64,000 bases of DNA from Streptomyces populi. GTDB taxonomy: Bacteria; Actinomycetota; Actinomycetes; Streptomycetales; Streptomycetaceae. The position numbers and the translations under genes are program-made. Shown here piece after piece: positions 8,233-15,075 of this stretch. Every line of letters begins with the position of its first letter. The stretch's first letter is position 1. The stretch covers positions 22,588 through 86,587 of the forward strand of contig NZ_KZ626872.1 in the NCBI RefSeq assembly GCF_002911015.1, read 5' to 3'. A model generated the notes under the pieces. It was not told the origin of the DNA and did no database searches. It saw nothing but the letters and a program-made list of their open reading frames with translations.

Positions 8233-8266
8233 GATGAGGCCCGCACCTGCGGTGGAGGGCCTCATC
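8233..8266 (-). terminator. strong hairpin, probable terminator of the ClpP-like operon
   Basis: Perfect 10-bp stem GATGAGGCCC / GGGCCTCATC with an inner CACC-TGC-GGTG stem, about 150 bases downstream of the small gene that ends at 8418 and upstream of the NlpC leader. It would separate the two transcription units. No U-tract. Confidence 0.5.
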
Positions 8267-8417
8267 CGGCCTCCGTGGTCCGCGCGTTGCGCAACTCGGA
8301 GGGGTCGTGGAAAGGATCGTGAAATACGCCATCGGGGGGTACACCATCCGGTCCGTTTGAGTCGTGGGCCGGACGGTGCGGGGCTCCGGCGCGCACCGGC
8401 CCGCCGGTGCGGGTCCG

Positions 8418-8723
8418 TCAACTGCCGGACCCGGGCGGCACGGTGACCCTGGCCGTCCGCCGTTCTCCGCCGAGCACCCGCAGGGCCTGGGCCAGCGTCG
8501 GGGCGTGCACCTCGCTCTCGCCCCGCTGGTGCATCAGGGCGAGGGCGTCCCGCAGCGCCTCCGCCTTGCCGACCAGTGCCTGAGCCGCCCTCAGGCCGCG
8601 ATAGGTGTCTCCGGGGCGGGACGGGTTGATGCGGCCGACCAGGTCGACCACGTCGAGATAGCGGTCGATCAGCTCGGCCTCGGCGCGGGTCAGCGCGGGC
8701 AGCGGGGGTAGGTCCGGGATCAT
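8418..8723 (-). CDS. small uncharacterised protein coupled to ClpP-like gene
   Basis: 101-residue acidic helical protein with no domain I recognise; residues 12-80 are rich in Leu/Ala/Glu and likely form a helical bundle (TRAEAELIDRYLDVVDLVG, ALVGKAEALRDALALMH). Its ATG overlaps the stop of the ClpP-like gene (ATGA), so the two are co-translated and the proteins may work together, for example as adaptor or chaperone. No signal peptide or membrane segment. Confidence 0.7.
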   Translation of the reverse strand: MIPDLPPLPALTRAEAELIDRYLDVVDLVGRINPSRPGDTYRGLRAAQALVGKAEALRDALALMHQRGESEVHAPTLAQALRVLGGERRTARVTVPPGSGS

Positions 8724-9364
8724 CGGCCGCGCACCTCGCGTCCGGCGTCCGGCGCGGGCCTGCGGCTCGGGACGACCCGGTCGACCAGCCCGTAGGCCCG
8801 TGCCCCCGGCGCGTCGAAGATCTTGTCGCGCTCGATGTCCGCGGCGATCCGCTCCGGGCTCCGCCCCGTGTGGCGCCCGAGCATCTCCTCCAGGATCCGG
8901 CGGGTGCGGGCCAATTCCTCGGCCTGGACCGCCAGATCGCCCGGATGGCCCTCGATCGGTTCCGGGACCGACGGCTGGCGCAGGAGGACGCGGGCCCCCG
9001 GCAGCGCGAGCCGTTTGCCCGGAGTTCCGGCGGCCAGCAGCACCGCCGCGGTCGAGTCCGCCCGGCCGAGGCAGATCGTCTCGACGTCGCAGGTGACGAA
9101 CCGCATCGTGTCGTAGATCGCGGTCATCGCGCCGAAGGAGCCGCCCGGGGAGTTGATGTACAGCGAGATGTCCCGCTCGGGCGCCTGGTGTTCGAGGTAC
9201 ATGAACTGCGCCGTCACGTCGTTCGCCGAGGTGTCGTCGATCGGTGTCCCGAGGAACACGATCCGCTCGCCGAGCAGCTTCGCGTACGGATCGAGGGTCC
9301 GGTGCCCCGTGCTCGTGCGTTCGGTGAACTCGGGCAGGACGTGACGGGCGGACGGGCTGTCCAT
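8720..9364 (-). CDS. ClpP-family protein lacking the catalytic histidine
   Basis: 214-residue member of the Clp protease proteolytic-subunit family (INSPGGSFGAMTAIYDTM, GRADSTAAVLLAAG, LEEMLGRHTGRSPERI, ARAYGLVDRV). By alignment to E. coli ClpP from memory, the nucleophile is kept (S104) and the Asp is kept (D176), but the His of the conserved HQP block is arginine (R129, LLRQPS; codon CGC at 8978-8980). It is therefore predicted inactive or altered, like ClpR subunits that co-assemble with active ClpP. The ATG at 9364 has a GAGGAGG site. An AGGACGTACGTCCT palindrome overlaps its promoter region. Confidence 0.88.
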   Translation of the reverse strand: MDSPSARHVLPEFTERTSTGHRTLDPYAKLLGERIVFLGTPIDDTSANDVTAQFMYLEHQAPERDISLYINSPGGSFGAMTAIYDTMRFVTCDVETICLGRADSTAAVLLAAGTPGKRLALPGARVLLRQPSVPEPIEGHPGDLAVQAEELARTRRILEEMLGRHTGRSPERIAADIERDKIFDAPGARAYGLVDRVVPSRRPAPDAGREVRGR

Positions 9365-9400
9365 GGCGTGCCTCCTCAGGTCGACGTCTGTAAAAAATGT

Positions 9401-9419
9401 ACAGGACGTACGTCCTTGT
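9401..9419. promoter_or_regulatory. palindromic operator upstream of clpP-like gene
   Basis: ACAGGACGTACGTCCTTGT contains a perfect 14-bp palindrome AGGACGTACGTCCT. On the minus strand it sits directly upstream of TACATT, a plausible -10 box for the clpP-like gene. It does not resemble the ClgR box. Likely target of an unidentified dimeric regulator. Confidence 0.4.
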
Positions 9420-9539
9420 GGGAGAGGGTCATGCCGAGAGCGAAAACGGTGGTGCCGTCGGACGCGAAGGGGGCCGAGGGTGCCGCGCACCGTCGGCCGG
9501 GGGGATCCCGCACCCCCGCGGGGTGCGGGAGGCCCGGTC

Positions 9540-9545
9540 TAAGCT
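9540..9545 (+). promoter_or_regulatory. -10 box of a likely leaderless phd/yefM transcript
   Basis: TAAGCT (TANNNT) ends 7 bases before the ATG of the antitoxin gene and no Shine-Dalgarno sequence is present, so transcription probably starts at the A of the start codon. Confidence 0.5.
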
Positions 9546-9552
9546 GGACGTC

Positions 9553-9831
9553 ATGGCCTACGAGATTCCGGTGACGCAAGCCAGGGCTGAGCTCGCCGAA
9601 CTGATCAACCGCGTCGTGTACGGCGGTGAGCGCGTCGTCGTGACGCGGCACGGGAAGCCGCTCGTCGCCCTGGTCTCGGCCGCCGACCTGGAGCGCCTCG
9701 AGGAACTCCCGGAGTCCGCCGACGAGCAGGTGATCAGCTCTCTGGCCGGCGTCCGTGACGTGGCGTCCGCGCCCCGCGAGCACCAGCGGTTCGGCATCGC
9801 CGCGGAGCACCGGGGGCCCAGCGCGTCCTAG
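9553..9831 (+). CDS. Phd/YefM family antitoxin without an adjacent toxin
   Basis: 92-residue protein with the Phd/YefM fold: EIPVTQARAELAELINRV, GERVVVTRHGKPLVALVSAADLERLE. This family binds DNA as dimers and neutralises Doc or YoeB/RelE toxins through the C-terminal half. No toxin frame lies next to it: the flanking genes are the clpP-like gene (divergent) and a 530-base non-coding stretch. The tail after residue 60 is atypical and could have been retargeted. Probably translated from a leaderless mRNA. Confidence 0.85.
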   Translation: MAYEIPVTQARAELAELINRVVYGGERVVVTRHGKPLVALVSAADLERLEELPESADEQVISSLAGVRDVASAPREHQRFGIAAEHRGPSAS

Positions 9832-10249
9832 CTGCCGCATACGGAACCGGTCTCTGCCCGCACCCGGGAACGGGGCCGGTGCCTCCTGGCCGCCGCGGGG
9901 CGGGCGAGCCCAGCGCCTGCGAGCCGCACTCGGTCACGGGAGCCCGGCGCCTCCTGACCGCCCCCGCATACGGGGCAGGCGCCTCCTGTCGGCCGGTGGT
10001 CCAGGCGGGTCCAGCGCTTTCGAGCCGCCCGGCGTCTCTCGGCCGTCTTCGCCCGTGCCGGGGAGCCGCCCCTGTTCTGCCGCAGGCGCTCCAGCGCGTC
10101 GGGTCGACCGCCGTATACGTCCCGGTGGTGGCCGGATCCTCCCACCGTGGGGTGGCGGCGTGGTCCGCCTGGGCGGATTCGGGCAAGCGGGGCGCTTCCG
10201 CGGGCCCGGAGGGGCCCTGCGGGCCGGGCCGGAAGGGATCACAGGCCGG
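9832..10249. other. non-coding stretch before the urease operon
   Basis: No frame here shows family similarity or normal Streptomyces start signals. It contains three copies of GCCTCCTG (9881, 9949, 9981), two of them within GGCGCCTCCTG, and two copies of GCATACGG. These look like short decayed repeats. No toxin gene for the upstream antitoxin is found in it. Confidence 0.5.
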
Positions 10250-10265
10250 TTAACGTCCTCGAAAC
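10250..10265 (+). promoter_or_regulatory. GlnR-like box upstream of ureA
   Basis: TTAAC-N6-GAAAC matches the GlnR consensus gTnAc-N6-GaAAc in all but the first base. A TAGCGT -10 candidate follows at 10276-10281, putting the box at the -35 position. GlnR is the nitrogen regulator of Streptomyces and the urease operon is a known target in S. coelicolor; here the role is inferred from sequence and place. Confidence 0.5.
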
Positions 10266-10363
10266 CCCGTCCGGCTAGCGTGCCCATCCACGCCGCCAGG
10301 GACCTCGGTGGCCGCGGCCACCGGCCCCGCACGGTCCGGAGCGAGGATGTGAGGTGGGACGTC

Positions 10364-10666
10364 GTGCAACTGACCCCGCACGAGCAGGAGAGGCTGCTGA
10401 TCCACGTGGCGGCCGATGTCGCCGAGAAGCGCCGGGCCCGCGGACTGAGACTGAACCACCCCGAGGCCGTCGCGCTGATCACGTCGCACATCCTCGAAGG
10501 CGCCCGTGACGGCCGTACCGTCGCCGAACTCATGTCCTCCGGGCGCAAGATCCTCACCCGGGACGACGTCATGACGGGCATCCCCGAGATGATCCACGAC
10601 GTCCAGGTCGAGGCGACCTTCCCGGACGGCACCAAGCTGGTCACCGTCCACGACCCGATCGTCTGA
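10364..10666 (+). CDS. ureA: urease subunit gamma
   Basis: 100-residue gamma subunit of the cytosolic nickel urease (urea to ammonia and carbamate). Sequence is typical throughout (LTPHEQERLLIHVAADVAEKR, LNHPEAVALITSHILEGARDG, VQVEATFPDGTKLVTVHDPI). The GTG at 10364 gives exactly the family length and has GAGGTGGGA upstream. First gene of ureABCFGD. Confidence 0.96.
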   Translation: MQLTPHEQERLLIHVAADVAEKRRARGLRLNHPEAVALITSHILEGARDGRTVAELMSSGRKILTRDDVMTGIPEMIHDVQVEATFPDGTKLVTVHDPIV

Positions 10667-10682
10667 CGGAGGGGGAAGCGCC

Positions 10683-10994
10683 GTGATTCCCGGAGAGTTC
10701 CTCTTCGCCGACGAACCCGTCGTGTTCAACGAGGGGCGCGAGGTCACCCGGCTGACCGTCCTCAACGCCGCCGACCGCCCCGTGCAGGTCGGCTCCCACT
10801 ACCACTTCGCCGAGGCCAACCCCGGTCTGGACTTCGACCGCGCCGCCGCGTACGGAAAGCGGCTCGACGTCGCCGCCGGGACCGCCGTGCGCTTCGAGCC
10901 CGGGATCCCCGTCGAGGTCGGACTCGTCCCGCTCGCCGGCGCCCGCGTGGTGCCCGGACTGCGCGGGGAGACCGGGGGTGCCCTCGATGCCTGA
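10683..10994 (+). CDS. ureB: urease subunit beta
   Basis: 103-residue beta subunit; IPGEFLF, NEGREV, RPVQVGSHYHFAEANP and RFEPG motifs are normal. GTG start with GGAGGGGGAAG 4-5 bases upstream. Starts 16 bases after ureA and overlaps ureC by 8 bases. Confidence 0.96.
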   Translation: MIPGEFLFADEPVVFNEGREVTRLTVLNAADRPVQVGSHYHFAEANPGLDFDRAAAYGKRLDVAAGTAVRFEPGIPVEVGLVPLAGARVVPGLRGETGGALDA

Positions 10995-12708
10995 GATCTC
11001 GCGCGCCGCGTACGCCGACCTGTTCGGTCCGACCACCGGCGACCGCATCCGCCTCGCCGACACGGACCTGCTGATCGAGATCGAGGAGGACCGCTGCGGC
11101 GGGCCAGGACGCGCCGGCGACGAGGCGGTGTTCGGCGGGGGCAAGGTCATCCGGGAGTCCATGGGCCAGTCCCGGGCCACGCGCGCCGAGGGCACCCCGG
11201 ACACGGTGATCACCGGCGCCGTGATCGTCGACCACTGGGGGATCGTCAAGGCCGACGTCGGCATCCGCGACGGCCGGATCTCGGGCATCGGCAAGGCCGG
11301 CAACCCGGACACCATGGACGGGGTCCACCCCGACCTGGTGATCGGTCCCGAGACCGAGATCATCGCGGGCAACGGCCGGATCCTGACCGCGGGTGCCATC
11401 GACGCGCACGTCCACCTGATCTGTCCGGGGATCGCCGACGAGGCCCTCGCCTCCGGCGTCACCACGCTCGTCGGCGGCGGCACGGGACCCGCCGAGGGCT
11501 CCAAGGCGACCACCGTCACCCCCGGCACCTGGCACCTGGCCCGGATGCTGGAGGCGATGGAGGGTCACCCGGTCAACTTCGGGCTGCTCGGCAAGGGCAA
11601 CACCGTCTCGCACGAGGCGATGCTCTCGCAGATCCGCGGCGGCGCGCTCGGCCTGAAGATCCACGAGGACTGGGGCTCGACGCCCGCCGCGATCGACGCC
11701 GCCCTCACCGTCGCCGACCGCACCGGCGTCCAGGTCGCCATCCACACGGACACCCTGAACGAGGCCGGGTTCGTCGCCGACACCCTCGCCGCCGTCGCCG
11801 GACGAGGCATCCACGCGTACCACACGGAGGGCGCGGGCGGCGGGCACGCGCCGGACATCATGACCGTGGTCTCCGAGCCCCACGTCCTGCCCAGCTCGAC
11901 CAACCCGACCCGGCCCTACACCGTCAACACCGCCGAGGAACACCTCGACATGCTGATGGTCTGTCACCACCTGAACCCGGCGGTTCCCGAGGACCTGGCC
12001 TTCGCCGAGTCCCGTATCCGGCCCTCCACCATCGGGGCCGAGGACATACTCCACGACCTCGGCGCCATCTCGATCATCTCCTCCGACTCCCAGGCCATGG
12101 GTCGCGTCGGCGAGGTCGTGATGCGGACCTGGCAGACCGCCCACGTGATGAAGCGCCGCCGGGGCGCCCTGCCGGGAGACGGCCGCGCCGACAACCACCG
12201 GGTACGTCGCTATGTCGCCAAATACACGATCAACCCGGCGCTCGCGCAGGGCCTCGCCCGCGAGATCGGCTCCGTGGAGACCGGCAAACTCGCCGACCTG
12301 GTGCTGTGGGAGCCCGCGTTCTTCGGGGTCAAGCCGCACCTGGTCGTCAAGGGCGGCCAGATCGCGTACGCGCAGATGGGCGACGCCAACGCGTCCATCC
12401 CGACCCCTCAACCGGTGCTGCCCCGGCCGATGTTCGGGGCGATCGGGCGGGCCCCGGCCGCCAACTCGTTCAACTTCGTGGCGCCGCTCGCCATCGAGGA
12501 CGGGCTGCCGGAGCGGCTCTCGCTGGGCAAGCGGTTCGTCGCCATCGAGTCGACGCGGGCGGTGACCAAGGCCGACATGCGCGAGAACGACGCCCGGCCC
12601 GACGTGCGGATCGATCCCGACAGTTTCGCCGTGCACATCGACGGGGAGCTCGTCGAGGCGACTCCGGCCGCCGAACTGCCCATGGCCCAGCGTTACTTCC
12701 TCTTCTGA
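10987..12708 (+). CDS. ureC: urease subunit alpha (catalytic)
   Basis: 573-residue catalytic subunit. All nickel-site residues are visible: H141 and H143 (AHVHLI), carbamylated K224 (LGLKIHEDWG), H253, H279 (HAYHTEGAGGGHAPD), D367, and the flap C326-H327 (MVCHHLNP). The offset from the Klebsiella numbering is a constant 7, showing an intact enzyme. ATG at 10987 overlaps the ureB stop; an in-frame GTG at 10978 would add three residues and is not typical. Needs UreDFG to load nickel and CO2. Confidence 0.97.
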   Translation: MPEISRAAYADLFGPTTGDRIRLADTDLLIEIEEDRCGGPGRAGDEAVFGGGKVIRESMGQSRATRAEGTPDTVITGAVIVDHWGIVKADVGIRDGRISGIGKAGNPDTMDGVHPDLVIGPETEIIAGNGRILTAGAIDAHVHLICPGIADEALASGVTTLVGGGTGPAEGSKATTVTPGTWHLARMLEAMEGHPVNFGLLGKGNTVSHEAMLSQIRGGALGLKIHEDWGSTPAAIDAALTVADRTGVQVAIHTDTLNEAGFVADTLAAVAGRGIHAYHTEGAGGGHAPDIMTVVSEPHVLPSSTNPTRPYTVNTAEEHLDMLMVCHHLNPAVPEDLAFAESRIRPSTIGAEDILHDLGAISIISSDSQAMGRVGEVVMRTWQTAHVMKRRRGALPGDGRADNHRVRRYVAKYTINPALAQGLAREIGSVETGKLADLVLWEPAFFGVKPHLVVKGGQIAYAQMGDANASIPTPQPVLPRPMFGAIGRAPAANSFNFVAPLAIEDGLPERLSLGKRFVAIESTRAVTKADMRENDARPDVRIDPDSFAVHIDGELVEATPAAELPMAQRYFLF

Positions 12709-13382
12709 TGTCCCGGGCGGCACTTCTCGTCCTGGCCGACGGCCGCTTTCCCGCCGGAGGGCACGCGCACTCCGGCGGGGCCGAGGCCGCGGTCCGGGCC
12801 GGACGGATCACCGGGGCGGCGAGCCTGGAGGACTTCTGCCGGGGGCGGCTGCACACGAGCGGGCTCGTCTCGGCCGCGCTGGCCGCGGCGGCGGCGCTCG
12901 GGGCCGACCCCGTCGCCCTGGACGCGGCCGCCGACGCCCGCACGCCCTCGCCGGCCCTGCGGGTCGCCGCGCGCCGGCTGGGCCGGCAACTCGTACGGGC
13001 GGCCAGGGCGACCTGGCCCTGCACCGAACTCGACGCGCTGGCACGCCAGTTCCCCAAGGGGGCTCATCAGCCGGTCGTGCTGGGGGTGGCGGCACGGGCC
13101 GCCGGCCTCGGGCCCGAGGACGCCGCCTACTGCTCCGTGTACGAGTGCGTCAGCGGGCCCGCGTCGGCGACGGTACGGCTGCTGAGCCTCGATCCCTTCG
13201 ACGCGACGGCCGCGCTGGCCCGGCTCGCGCCGGAGCTGGACGTCGTCGCCCACGCGGCGGCGGACGCGGCGCGGCGAGCCCTCGCCGACGGTGTCGAGAC
13301 GCTTCCCGCCGCTTCGGCGCCGCTGCTGGAGATCGGTGCGGAGGCGCACGCGGCCTGGCCGGTACGGCTGTTCGCGTCCTGA
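12708..13382 (+). CDS. ureF: urease accessory protein UreF
   Basis: 224-residue helical accessory protein that bridges apo-urease/UreD and UreG. LADGRFPAGGHAHSGG is the N-terminal UreF signature; the C-terminus is Ala/Leu-rich helices with CVSGPASATVRLL. Start overlaps ureC stop (TGATG). No ureE gene lies between ureC and ureF. Confidence 0.92.
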   Translation: MSRAALLVLADGRFPAGGHAHSGGAEAAVRAGRITGAASLEDFCRGRLHTSGLVSAALAAAAALGADPVALDAAADARTPSPALRVAARRLGRQLVRAARATWPCTELDALARQFPKGAHQPVVLGVAARAAGLGPEDAAYCSVYECVSGPASATVRLLSLDPFDATAALARLAPELDVVAHAAADAARRALADGVETLPAASAPLLEIGAEAHAAWPVRLFAS

Positions 13383-13474
13383 CGGCCGCACGCTCCCGGA
13401 CCGCCGGGGACCGGCCGTCCCCCCGAGTCCCCCCACACACACGCTCACACGCCGAACGAAGTCGGAGTCGCACC

Positions 13475-14152
13475 GTGCATCTCGACCACACCCACGACGG
13501 GCCGTCCGCGGTCAGCGCCGACGCGCGTCGGCCCGACGGAAGGCGGCGTGCCCTGCGCATAGGGCTCGGTGGTCCCGTCGGTTCCGGGAAGACCGCCACC
13601 GTCGCAGCGCTCTGCCGGGCGCTGCGCGACGAACTGTCCCTCGCCGTCGTCACCAACGACATCTACACCCGTGAGGACGCCGAGTTCCTGCTGCGGGAGG
13701 CCGTACTGCCACCCGAGCGGATCACCGCCGTCGAGACCGGCGCCTGCCCGCACACCGCGATCCGGGACGACATCTCCGCCAACCTCGAAGCGGTCGAGGA
13801 CCTGGAGGACGAGACCGGGCCACTGGACCTGATCCTCGTGGAGTCCGGCGGTGACAACCTCACCGCGACCTTCTCCAGGGGACTCGTCGACGCGCAGATC
13901 TTCGTGATCGACGTCGCGGGCGGGGACGACATCCCGCGCAAGGGCGGACCCGGTGTCACGACGGCCGACCTGCTCGTCGTGAACAAGACCGATCTCGCAC
14001 CGTACGTGGGTTCCGACCTGGAGCGGATGGCGGCCGACGCCGAGGCGCAGCGGGCCGGACTCCCGGTGGTGTTCCAGTCGTTGCGCACCGGGAGCGGTGT
14101 CACGGCGGTCGCCGGCTGGGTGCGGGAACGGCTCGCGGCGTGGACGGCGTGA
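13475..14152 (+). CDS. ureG: urease accessory GTPase UreG
   Basis: 225-residue SIMIBI GTPase that powers nickel delivery to urease. P-loop GLGGPVGSGKT near residues 30-40, TNDIYTREDAEFL, ETGACPHTAIRDD (CPH nickel-site motif), ESGGDNL, and NKTDLAPYVG are all present. The N-terminus is His-rich (MHLDHTHDG), which can bind nickel. GTG at 13475 with GTCGGAG upstream; 92-base spacer after ureF holds nothing recognisable. Overlaps ureD. Confidence 0.96.
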   Translation: MHLDHTHDGPSAVSADARRPDGRRRALRIGLGGPVGSGKTATVAALCRALRDELSLAVVTNDIYTREDAEFLLREAVLPPERITAVETGACPHTAIRDDISANLEAVEDLEDETGPLDLILVESGGDNLTATFSRGLVDAQIFVIDVAGGDDIPRKGGPGVTTADLLVVNKTDLAPYVGSDLERMAADAEAQRAGLPVVFQSLRTGSGVTAVAGWVRERLAAWTA

Positions 14153-14907
14153 CGACGGCGGGAGTCCGCGCCACCGCGCGGATCGAGGCCGGGGACGACG
14201 GCCGGGGCGGGACCTCGCTGCCGGTGCTGGAGGGGCAGGGCCCGCTCGCCCTGCGCCGGGTCCGGGGCGGCGGGTCCGAGGCGCGTGTGATGCTGGTCGG
14301 GGCGATGAGCGGCCCGCTCGGCGGTGATCACCTCACCGTCGAGGCCCGGGTCGGGCCGGGCGCGCGGCTGCGGGGCGGCTCGGCCGCCGCCACCATCGCG
14401 CTGCCCGGACAAACCAAGGGCGAGGCCCGCTACGACGTACGCCTCGACGTCGCCGACGGAGGCGAACTGTGCTGGCTGCCGGAACAGTTGATCTCCGCCG
14501 GCGGCAGCGAGCTGTCCGTCTCCGTGCGCGTCGGGCTCATGGGAGGCGCCCGGCTCGTCCTCCGGGAGGAGCAGGTGCTCGGGCGCGTGGGAGAGGAACC
14601 CGGGCGGCTCACCAGCCGTCTCACCGTGCGGCGCGACGGACGGCCCCTGCTCGACCAGGAGCTGGCCTGCGGTCCGGGAGCGCCCGGTGGCTGGGACGGT
14701 CCCGCCGTCCTCGCGGGCCATCGGGCGCTCGGGCAACTGATCGTCGTGCGACCGGAGTTCGAGAGGGAGATGCCGGCGGCGCGACCGTTCGGAGAGTACG
14801 CCGCGCTCACCCCGCTCGCCGGACCCGCCGTGCTCGTGACGGCGCTGGCCCCCGACGCGCTGCTGCTGCGACGCGTGCTGGACAATGCGCTGGGCGATCT
14901 CACGTGA
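14149..14907 (+). CDS. ureD: urease accessory protein UreD
   Basis: About 252-residue beta-helical scaffold on which UreF and UreG assemble for urease activation. Recognised by GDHLTVEARVGPGARLRGGSAAATIALPG and by its position as last gene of ureABCFGD. Start chosen at the GTG that overlaps the ureG stop (GTGA); a GTG at 14140 is an alternative three codons longer. Confidence 0.9.
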   Translation: MTTAGVRATARIEAGDDGRGGTSLPVLEGQGPLALRRVRGGGSEARVMLVGAMSGPLGGDHLTVEARVGPGARLRGGSAAATIALPGQTKGEARYDVRLDVADGGELCWLPEQLISAGGSELSVSVRVGLMGGARLVLREEQVLGRVGEEPGRLTSRLTVRRDGRPLLDQELACGPGAPGGWDGPAVLAGHRALGQLIVVRPEFEREMPAARPFGEYAALTPLAGPAVLVTALAPDALLLRRVLDNALGDLT

Positions 14908-15037
14908 CGTCAACTATGTTTCCGGGAAGGCTGATTCACATCAGGTTCACCGCTCACCGGAACACGGCGTACCGGCTATCGGATTGGTAAAGAACACCGG
15001 TCACGTCTGTTCTCAGGGACCTCACAGCCGAAAGGAT

Positions 15038-15066
15038 CCCCGTACCAATCACCATGAGGTACGGGG
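15038..15066 (+). promoter_or_regulatory. hairpin that covers the ribosome binding site of the aminopeptidase gene
   Basis: CCCCGTACC (15038-15046) pairs with GGTACGGGG (15058-15066). The 3' arm provides the first four G of the GGGGAGG Shine-Dalgarno sequence (15063-15069) ahead of the TTG start at 15076. The structure could limit translation. Inferred from sequence only. Confidence 0.45.
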
Positions 15067-15075
15067 AGGTCACAC

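Noticed and set aside
9832..10249. Possible CRISPR-like array from GCCTCCTG repeats
   Set aside because: Only three 8-base copies with uneven spacing and no cas genes.
10762..12723. 653-codon minus-strand frame over ureB/ureC
   Set aside because: Shadow of ureC in GC-rich DNA; no motifs, while all urease active-site residues are on the plus strand.
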